Source: Cytophagales bacterium
GTDB taxonomy: Bacteria > Bacteroidota > Bacteroidia > Cytophagales > Cyclobacteriaceae
Assembly (NCBI GenBank): GCA_029262935.1
Contig: JAJCYK010000488.1
Span: 1 to 6,859 of the forward strand
Reading direction: 5' to 3'
DNA length: 6,859 nt
Part shown: positions 1-5,552 of the stretch, piece after piece
Layout of the letters: each line of letters begins with the position of its first letter
Position numbering within the stretch: position 1 is the stretch's first letter
Made by a program: the position numbers and the translations under genes
The notes under the pieces: generated by a model
Database searches by the model: none
Seen by the model: only the letters and a program-made list of their open reading frames with translations
Told to the model about the DNA's origin: nothing

Positions 1-1
1 C

Positions 2-1468
2 TTAGAAGCTTTGCGTTTAGGAGCTAATGTTAATAGTGAGACCAATGAGTTTCGACCCTTAATCTCTCCAGATGGTAAAACCCTCTTTTTTAGCCGAAGC
101 AACCATCCAGGCAATGTAGGTGGAACGGCCGATGATGAAGACATTTGGTTTTCAGAATTAGATGAAACTACAGGAGATTGGAAAGAAGCCCGAAACATTG
201 GGCCGGTATTAAACAATAAAGGACCTAACTATATTAGCTCTATTACTCCCGATGGGAATACCATTGTACTTTTACTGGGTAACGAATACTTGCCTAATGG
301 CAAAATGAAAGCTGGAGTTTCTATGAGCAGGAAGACTGAATCTGGTTGGACTAAGCCAGAACCACTTGCTGTGGATAATCTGTATAACTACAGTGAAAAG
401 GCCAATTTCTATATGGCCAATAACCGTAAAACGTTACTTATGTCAATCGAAAGGGAAGATTCTTATGGAGATCGGGATTTGTATGCTAGTTTTTTAGGTG
501 ATGATGGCAGTTGGAGTGAGCCTTTAAACTTAGGAAACACCTTGAATACAGCTAGTGAAGAATCTGCACCGTTTCTGGCAGCTGATGATGAGACTTTATA
601 TTTCAGCTCCGACGGATATGCTGGTTTTGGAGGCACTGATATCTTCGTAACAAGAAGATTGGATGATACCTGGAAGAATTGGACTGAACCAGAAAACTTA
701 GGTCCTGACATCAACTCTGAGAGTGATGATGAGTTCTTTAACATTCCTGCATCAGGGGAGTATGCCTATTACTCCCGAGGGGTTGGTACTGATAACTTGG
801 ATATATTCAAATTGGAACTTCCTGTATTCTATCGACCAGCTCCAGTGGTGTTGGTACAAGGAAGAGTTTTCAACTCCAAAACCAACGAACCTTTAGGTGG
901 AGTTAAAATATTATACGAACGTCTTCCTGATGGTACTGAAGTAGGATTAGCTACCTCAGATCCTGAATCTGGCGCTTATAAGATTGTACTGCCTTCAGGT
1001 GCCAAGTACGGCTACTTAGCCGAATCAGATGGTTACGTGGCAGTAAATGCTAATATTGATCTAAATGACTTAGATGAGTACAAAGAAATCTCCCAAGATT
1101 TGTTCCTAGTACCTATCGAGGCTGGTGTAACTGTTCGACTAAACAACATTTTCTTTGACTACGACCGTTCATCACTAAAAGAAGACTCTTATCCTGAATT
1201 ACAAAGGGTCATTGAGTTTATGAATAGTAATGCTGGAGTAGAAATAGAGATTGGTGGGCATACTGATAGCCGCGGTACGGAAGCGTATAACCAAGGCCTG
1301 TCCGATCGTAGGGCCAGAGCCGTATATGACTATCTCGTTAAAAATGGAGTAGCCACAGACCGTATCGTTTCTAGAGGATTTGGAGAAACCAAACCTGTAG
1401 AAAGTAACATACTAGAAGAAGGCCGGTCTAAAAACAGAAGGGTTGAGTTCGTCATCCTAGCTGATTAA
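2..1468 (+). CDS. OmpA family protein with PD40 propeller repeats (5' partial)
   Basis: This is the C-terminal part of an envelope protein likely to tether peptidoglycan. The frame is open from base 2 (Leu-Glu-Ala-Leu), and the TTG at 11 falls inside what looks like propeller sequence, so the true start and signal peptide lie left of the window. Residues are numbered from base 2. About 15-270 hold several PD40/WD40-like blades (SPDGKTLFFSR, DIWFSEL, TPDGNTI, TLYFSSDGYAGFGGTDIF). About 282-355 form a carboxypeptidase-regulatory-like beta domain (VQGRVFNSKTNEPLGGV). About 378-488 form the OmpA C-terminal domain, with FFDYDRSSL and GHTDSRGTEAYN. D422 and R437 sit where this family binds diaminopimelate. 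The order propeller, regulatory-like domain, OmpA is the one known from the type IX secretion protein PorE, but many other Bacteroidota proteins share it. The TPR region that would help decide is not in view, so I give no symbol. The gene ends at TAA just before a strong terminator. Confidence 0.93.
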   Translation, partial: LEALRLGANVNSETNEFRPLISPDGKTLFFSRSNHPGNVGGTADDEDIWFSELDETTGDWKEARNIGPVLNNKGPNYISSITPDGNTIVLLLGNEYLPNGKMKAGVSMSRKTESGWTKPEPLAVDNLYNYSEKANFYMANNRKTLLMSIEREDSYGDRDLYASFLGDDGSWSEPLNLGNTLNTASEESAPFLAADDETLYFSSDGYAGFGGTDIFVTRRLDDTWKNWTEPENLGPDINSESDDEFFNIPASGEYAYYSRGVGTDNLDIFKLELPVFYRPAPVVLVQGRVFNSKTNEPLGGVKILYERLPDGTEVGLATSDPESGAYKIVLPSGAKYGYLAESDGYVAVNANIDLNDLDEYKEISQDLFLVPIEAGVTVRLNNIFFDYDRSSLKEDSYPELQRVIEFMNSNAGVEIEIGGHTDSRGTEAYNQGLSDRRARAVYDYLVKNGVATDRIVSRGFGETKPVESNILEEGRSKNRRVEFVILAD

Positions 1469-1486
1469 GAAAAGACATTCCGATCT

Positions 1487-1520
1487 AAAAAACGGGTTCA
1501 AGTTGAACCCGTTTTTTTTT
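1487..1520 (+). terminator. Rho-independent terminator after the OmpA gene
   Basis: A perfect stem pairs CGGGTTCA (1493-1500) with TGAACCCG (1504-1511) around a three-base loop. Nine T follow (1512-1520) and six A precede the stem (1487-1492), extending the pairing. It lies 18 bases after the OmpA stop. The A run could also let it work in the opposite direction, but no minus-strand gene points into it here. Confidence 0.93.
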
Positions 1521-1527
1521 ATCTTTG
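1520..1527 (+). promoter_or_regulatory. Bacteroidota-type -7 promoter box for the aldehyde dehydrogenase
   Basis: TATCTTTG matches the Bacteroidota sigma-70 -7 consensus TAnnTTTG in every fixed position. It starts at the last T of the upstream terminator. The -33 element is poor: the only TTG (1503-1505) is 14 bases away rather than about 20, and at the usual distance there is only TTC (1497-1499), inside the hairpin. Transcription would be expected to start near 1533, only a few bases before the ATG at 1540. Confidence 0.6.
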
Positions 1528-1539
1528 AGTAAAAAGAAG

Positions 1540-2973
1540 ATGTCCCCTCAGAAAACCAAGAGCAACAATTCTACCATTCTCGAGGTATTCGAAGCCCAAC
1601 GAATAACGAGTACCCTTTGGCGAGATGAACCCGTGCAAGCTCGTATAAAAAGATTAGAGGAAATTCAGAAATGGATTCTTGCTCATCGTTTGGACATTCA
1701 AAAGGCACTCTTTAAAGATTTTAAGAAACCCGCCTCGGAAGTCGATCTTACGGAAACGTATGTGGTTCTTACGGAGTTAAAGCATACTATAAGCCACTTG
1801 AGGCAATGGGTAAAACCGATTAAGGTTGAAACTCCCATTGCTTTGATAGGTTCTCAATCATCTGTACGATACGAGCCAAAAGGAGTAACCTTAATAATTT
1901 CTCCATGGAATTTTCCACTAAACCTAAGCATTGCCCCCATGGTTAGTGCGATAGCTGCTGGTAATACGGTTATATTAAAACCCTCGGAGTTAACACCTAA
2001 CTGCACCAAGTTACTAACCTCAATGGTTAAGGAAATTTTCAACCCGTCCGAAGTGGCAATATTTTCTGGTGACAAAAGTGTCGCACAAGAGCTACTAAAA
2101 CTACCCTTCGATCACATCTTTTTTACTGGCAGCCCAACGGTGGGGAAAATTGTCATGAAATCCGCAGCCGAGCATCTAAGCTCCGTAACATTAGAATTAG
2201 GAGGTAAGTCTCCAGCTATTATAGACGATACCGTTGATTTAAAAGATGCGGCAGAGAAAGTATGCTGGGGTAAATTTATGAATTGCGGGCAGACCTGTAT
2301 TGCACCGGATTATATCCTTATTGACAAATCTGTTCAGGACGAATTTTTGGATGAGTTGAGACTTGCTATTGATCGATTGTTTGATTCTGAAGGGATCGGT
2401 GTTGAAAACAGTCCTGATTATGCCAGAATAATAAATGACCACCACTTTGATCGACTGAACAACTTATTGGCGGATGCCCTGGACCTCGGAGCAACACTAG
2501 AAGCTGGAGGTTTAGTAAATGAGCAAGAATGCTATATCGCTCCCACGGTTATGAGTGATGTTCCAGATGGTGCAGAAGTGCTGGAACATGAAATTTTTGG
2601 GCCCATTCTCCCAATCTTAAACTTCGATGAACTTGCTGAAGCCGTCGATTATATTAATAGCAAACCAAAACCCTTGGCACTCTACTTGTTTAGCAAATCA
2701 AGTGACAATCGAGAATTGGTGTTAGCAAAAACCTCTTCTGGCTCTGTGGCTATAAACGATTGTGTAATTCAGTTTATGAACCCCTATCTGCCGTTCGGAG
2801 GCATCAATAGCAGTGGATTTGGCAAATCTCATGGTCATCAAGGCTTCAAAGCTTTTTCAAATATGAAAAGTGTCCTGAAACAGAAAATTGGGCTTACTTC
2901 TATAAAACCTGTTTACCCACCCTATACCGCTATTGCAAAAAATGCTATTGATCTCTTATTAAAGTACTTTTAG
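1540..2973 (+). CDS. Aldehyde dehydrogenase, class 3-like, NAD(P)-dependent
   Basis: It oxidises an aldehyde to the carboxylic acid with NAD(P)+. At 477 residues it has the usual length of class 3 (ALDH3-like, fatty or aromatic aldehyde) enzymes. Numbered from the ATG at 1540: SPWNFPLN with the oxyanion Asn124; GNTVILKPSE in the cofactor fold; FTGSPTVGK; general base Glu219 in LELGGKSP; catalytic Cys253 in NCGQTCIAPDY; EIFGP with Glu351 and Phe353; and PFGGINSSGFGKSHG near the end. The C-terminus (PVYPPYT then a hydrophobic helix) is typical of the class. An in-frame TTG at 1525 would add five residues, but it overlaps the -7 box, so I prefer the ATG. The gene probably stands alone, with a terminator before it and convergent genes after it. 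The natural substrate cannot be told from sequence. No signal peptide is seen, so it is likely cytoplasmic. Confidence 0.95.
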   Translation: MSPQKTKSNNSTILEVFEAQRITSTLWRDEPVQARIKRLEEIQKWILAHRLDIQKALFKDFKKPASEVDLTETYVVLTELKHTISHLRQWVKPIKVETPIALIGSQSSVRYEPKGVTLIISPWNFPLNLSIAPMVSAIAAGNTVILKPSELTPNCTKLLTSMVKEIFNPSEVAIFSGDKSVAQELLKLPFDHIFFTGSPTVGKIVMKSAAEHLSSVTLELGGKSPAIIDDTVDLKDAAEKVCWGKFMNCGQTCIAPDYILIDKSVQDEFLDELRLAIDRLFDSEGIGVENSPDYARIINDHHFDRLNNLLADALDLGATLEAGGLVNEQECYIAPTVMSDVPDGAEVLEHEIFGPILPILNFDELAEAVDYINSKPKPLALYLFSKSSDNRELVLAKTSSGSVAINDCVIQFMNPYLPFGGINSSGFGKSHGHQGFKAFSNMKSVLKQKIGLTSIKPVYPPYTAIAKNAIDLLLKYF

Positions 2974-4128
2974 CTACAGTCCTATCGCTTCTGCCATATT
3001 ATTCGGGACTGCTTTTTTATGTACCAAAATGGCCACAGTTTTTAGCCGAATATAGGATTCAGACATGAATAAATAACCACCCATCTGGCTTTCACTACCC
3101 CATGAATTCTTGGTCAGATAATATTTTATGCCTCTGGCATCAGTTACTTTTCCAACAATATGCATAAGATGATCATCTGTGGTGGCATAACTGTCAAAGG
3201 CTTCTTGACGTATCGATGGGGTGACGACAATTTCTGGTTCATAGGTCATAAAGCTACGAGCCCGCTCGGTAGCAGATTTATTACCCCAGGTTTTTTCTGG
3301 AACTATGGCTATTCCATTTTTATGAGAAAATTCTTTCTCACTGACATCACCATCCCAAACCACGGTAAACCCTTGGTCCAATGCGTGATCTAGAAGCCTT
3401 TGTAACTCATCTAATGGTAAATTGTAATACATACCGTTGGACCAATTGTCAGGTATTTCCAACACGAACGGCTTATAGTAAGGATGATGCTGGAAAGAGG
3501 TAAACTCAAAATAGTTATTGGGTTCAAATCCAAGCTCTTGAGAGACGAACTGCTGTGAGCTTAAAGTTTTACCATGGTATTCAAAAGTATCTGGTACGGG
3601 TCCTAGATAGTTGTCCAGAATTGCATTATAAGCCTGCTTCCAACTGGGGTTCAAGGTGCCGCTTTTGTTTTCAACTACATTTTTTACCATACCCTCCAAG
3701 AGATTATGCAGTTCACCGTGATTGTGTGACAAGCTGCCTTTTGGCAATCCACTATAGGCTGATTCCGGCATCATTCCGTATCTACTGGCAGCGGTCATGA
3801 TATCGTGCGACAACCCGCCAGCTCCAAAAGTAGCGTTTCCATGGCGACGTACATAATTGTCCGCTTTCGTAGGATACACCTGTCGCACGAAGTACATTTC
3901 AGACAAATCATGTTGTCCTTTGTTCATACGCAACGCTTCAGACTCAATAAAGCTTGTTGTTGAAAAGCTCCAGCAAGTACCGGTTTTTCCTTGGTTCTTA
4001 ACAGGAGTAACTTGAATATCCTTGGAAACGGTCAGGCCATAACCTTCATGACTGATGGTGATTTCTTGTCCCCACGTGCTGATGGAACAAAATAAGAGGT
4101 AAATGATAAGTGTATGTTGGTATTTCAT
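2974..4128 (-). CDS. Exported papain-like C1B peptidase (bleomycin hydrolase/PepC-like)
   Basis: A cysteine peptidase of MEROPS family C1, subfamily B, in the exported form seen in Bacteroidota. Residues 1-20 form a signal peptide (basic start, LIIYLLF core, likely cut before Gln21). Cys14 is preceded by Phe, so it is not a lipobox. The catalytic set is complete: oxyanion Gln46 and Cys52 in QGKTGTCWSF, His320 in DDHLMHIVG, and Asn341 in KNSWG. At 384 residues it is shorter than cytosolic bleomycin hydrolases (about 450). The ATG is followed directly by the signal peptide and lies 19 bases after the stop of the cyclase-like gene, so it is probably the last gene of that operon. No type IX sorting domain is seen at the C-terminus, so a periplasmic site is more likely than the surface. 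In related enzymes the C-terminal tail sits in the active-site cleft and sets aminopeptidase activity. Here the chain ends in AEAIGL, and whether it plays that part is unknown. Confidence 0.92.
   Translation of the reverse strand: MKYQHTLIIYLLFCSISTWGQEITISHEGYGLTVSKDIQVTPVKNQGKTGTCWSFSTTSFIESEALRMNKGQHDLSEMYFVRQVYPTKADNYVRRHGNATFGAGGLSHDIMTAASRYGMMPESAYSGLPKGSLSHNHGELHNLLEGMVKNVVENKSGTLNPSWKQAYNAILDNYLGPVPDTFEYHGKTLSSQQFVSQELGFEPNNYFEFTSFQHHPYYKPFVLEIPDNWSNGMYYNLPLDELQRLLDHALDQGFTVVWDGDVSEKEFSHKNGIAIVPEKTWGNKSATERARSFMTYEPEIVVTPSIRQEAFDSYATTDDHLMHIVGKVTDARGIKYYLTKNSWGSESQMGGYLFMSESYIRLKTVAILVHKKAVPNNMAEAIGL
2977..3018 (+). terminator. Possible terminator for the dehydrogenase, inside the opposing gene
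   Basis: CAGTCC (2977-2982) can pair with GGACTG (3006-3011), followed by C and six T (3013-3018). It begins four bases after the dehydrogenase stop and lies within the last codons of the minus-strand peptidase gene. The six-pair stem and 23-base loop make it weak. It is oriented for plus-strand transcripts only, since no T run follows it on the minus strand. Confidence 0.35.
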
Positions 4129-4147
4129 AGTTGATAGCAGTTAAGTA

Positions 4148-4975
4148 TTAGGGAATCCAAGCGGTAGCTCTTAAAGGAGCCCCACTTCCTCCACCAATAT
4201 TCATTGGTAGGGCAATGACCCAGGAACCTTGTATTGGTAATTTATCAAGATTCGCTAAATTCTCGAAAACGGGAATGTTGGATTTGAATAAAATACGATG
4301 CGCTTCAAATAAAGAAGACTGTCCATAATCGATACTTGGAGTATCAAGGCCAATTGCCTTGATATCACGTTGTTGGGACAACCATCTTGCCGCATCAGGA
4401 TGAAGTCCTGGGAAGTGAAGCTGAGTTACTGCCTCGGGCCCAAAGGCTTCAGTTCCTAAATACTTCTGACGATCTGGCCAAAAGGCACCGTAGCCCGTAC
4501 GTAATAAGATGATACTTCCCGGGGGTATTTCCCCTTGTTCGTTTTCCCATGCTTTAAGATCTGCCACACTTACTAAATAGTCGCGATCTCCTTGTGCCTG
4601 ATTTGACACGTCAATTATTTGTGCGGGTCCCACTAGCTGACTTATGGGAATAGCGTCTACAGTATTTCTCCCTTCTGCAAAATGAACGGGGGCATCCAAA
4701 TGCGTACCTCCATGTTCGGCAGAAGAAAATCCATATGCCGAATAGAAGTAATCATTTTCAGTGGTACCATGAAAAACCGTATCCAGACGAAACCCTAAAG
4801 TATCTGTGGGCCAGTAAATAGTGTTTTTGTCAAAAGGGTAAGTTAAATCTACCCAGGTGCCTTGAGCAAGGTCTGTTGGTGGTGACTCTTGTTGGGGTTG
4901 ACAAGAGACTAGTAATAAAGTATAAAAAGCCAGGGTTACGGCTTGTAGTAGTGATCGATGTATTATGTAATCCAT
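4148..4975 (-). CDS. Lipoprotein of the cyclase / kynurenine formamidase-like family
   Basis: A metal-dependent hydrolase of the cyclase fold (the KynB and isatin hydrolase family), carried on a lipoprotein signal peptide. Numbered from the ATG at 4975 (275 residues): a hydrophobic stretch then lipobox LVSC, with Cys25 as the lipidated residue; family signature HGGTHLDAPVHF with metal ligands His88, His92, Asp94 and the following His98; LLRTGYG; GLDTPSIDYG; His226 and Glu238, spaced 12 apart like the second metal pair recalled for KynB; and the closing GGGSGAPLRATAWIP. The catalytic residues therefore look intact. A TTG at 4996 would add seven residues, but the ATG gives a cleaner signal peptide. 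The start overlaps the 3' end of the upstream membrane-protein gene by 13 bases, which suggests translational coupling. The peptidase gene follows after 19 bases. The substrate is unknown: N-formylkynurenine is the best-studied one in the family, but no other tryptophan-catabolism gene is nearby and the protein should lie outside the cytoplasm. Confidence 0.9.
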   Translation of the reverse strand: MDYIIHRSLLQAVTLAFYTLLLVSCQPQQESPPTDLAQGTWVDLTYPFDKNTIYWPTDTLGFRLDTVFHGTTENDYFYSAYGFSSAEHGGTHLDAPVHFAEGRNTVDAIPISQLVGPAQIIDVSNQAQGDRDYLVSVADLKAWENEQGEIPPGSIILLRTGYGAFWPDRQKYLGTEAFGPEAVTQLHFPGLHPDAARWLSQQRDIKAIGLDTPSIDYGQSSLFEAHRILFKSNIPVFENLANLDKLPIQGSWVIALPMNIGGGSGAPLRATAWIP

Positions 4976-5448
4976 ACAGGAGCTTTTATAGTACAATCCA
5001 AAATTGGTAGATCCATCTTCTGCCCTACCTTCCTCGCTTCTTGCAATACTTCTTCTGAATTTGTACTGGCCACAAAAGGAATTCTATAATCCTGAGGACC
5101 CCGAAGAAAGGCCCGATAAATCGTGCTAACAAATTTTGAGGAGGTCCCACGGCTACCTAGCACTTGGCTATATTGCTGCTTGGTTATGGTGATTTTTTCC
5201 AGATCTGGGACTTGCTGCCACTTCCCAAACTTTAATCCCCAAACTCCAAAATACTCTTGCAACTTGACATCGGAAAAATCAATACGAGTCCCTCGAAAAG
5301 ACCAACCGAGAACAATGCCCAGTAACATCAGCAGCGGAGTCCAAATCCAATTTCCCTGTACCAAGAGCAAGCCACTAAATGCTAACAAAAGGTAACCAAA
5401 CCACCGAAATTGCATCGGAAAATACCATTCAATTCTGTGATCTAGCAT
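4963..5448 (-). CDS. Small membrane protein, two N-terminal helices, function unknown
   Basis: I do not recognise a named family. From the ATG at 5448 it has 161 residues. Two hydrophobic segments, about 15-31 and 34-51, form a hairpin in the membrane. About 110 residues follow as a soluble domain rich in beta-type patterns (RGTRIDFSD, YFGVWGLKFGKWQQVP, KITITKQ) and ending in a helix (EEVLQEARKVGQKM). Two short helices followed by a beta domain resemble small bacterial proteins with PH-like domains. That is a guess from shape, not from a motif. A GTG at 5493 would add 15 residues (LKTEKLHQ...) from AT-rich leader sequence, so I prefer the ATG. It is the first gene of a probable operon with the lipoprotein cyclase, whose ATG lies inside the last codons of this gene, and the exported peptidase. 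Confidence 0.75.
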   Translation of the reverse strand: MLDHRIEWYFPMQFRWFGYLLLAFSGLLLVQGNWIWTPLLMLLGIVLGWSFRGTRIDFSDVKLQEYFGVWGLKFGKWQQVPDLEKITITKQQYSQVLGSRGTSSKFVSTIYRAFLRGPQDYRIPFVASTNSEEVLQEARKVGQKMDLPILDCTIKAPVWIT

Positions 5449-5522
5449 GATATAAATTACTAAGATTTGATGCAATTTTTCAGTTTTTAGCACATATATT
5501 CTCGTTAAACATGAAAAGGTCC

Positions 5523-5530
5523 TAACTTTA
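5523..5530 (+). promoter_or_regulatory. Candidate -7 box for the AsmA-family gene
   Basis: TAACTTTA matches the Bacteroidota consensus TAnnTTTG at all fixed positions but the last. It is 22 bases before the AsmA ATG, which would leave a short untranslated leader. No good TTG is seen about 20 bases upstream. It overlaps the palindrome that follows it by two bases. Confidence 0.35.
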
Positions 5531-5538
5531 TGATCATA
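5529..5538. other. Short perfect palindrome TATGATCATA before the AsmA gene
   Basis: A ten-base perfect palindrome placed where transcription from the candidate box at 5523 would start. It could be an operator half of a regulator site, but a ten-base palindrome in AT-rich intergenic DNA is not rare by chance. Confidence 0.2.
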
Positions 5539-5552
5539 TTTTTTTAACTGCT

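Noticed and set aside
463..744. Minus-strand open frame of 93 codons
   Set aside because: It lies wholly inside the OmpA/PD40 gene, its product has no recognisable domain, and the plus-strand frame there is clearly protein-coding.
1525..1539. TTG at 1525 as start of the aldehyde dehydrogenase
   Set aside because: It overlaps the TATCTTTG -7 box, so it would probably not be in the mRNA, and the ATG at 1540 gives a normal family length.
1854..2445. Two minus-strand open frames inside the dehydrogenase gene
   Set aside because: They are antisense to conserved dehydrogenase motifs, including the catalytic region, and look like shadow frames.
2926..2955. Direct repeat GCTATTG (twice within about 20 bases) near the dehydrogenase 3' end
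   Set aside because: It is only seven bases, lies in coding sequence and is probably chance.
3160..3800. Plus-strand open frames opposite the C1B peptidase
   Set aside because: They oppose a gene with a full catalytic set, show no domain and have no promoter-like box.
5123..5395. Plus-strand open frame of 90 codons opposite the small membrane protein
   Set aside because: The minus-strand frame has a coherent two-helix topology and operon context, while this frame gives a low-complexity, domain-free product.
5449..5493. GTG at 5493 as start of the small membrane protein
   Set aside because: The added residues come from AT-rich leader DNA and add no membrane or domain signal; the ATG at 5448 fits better.
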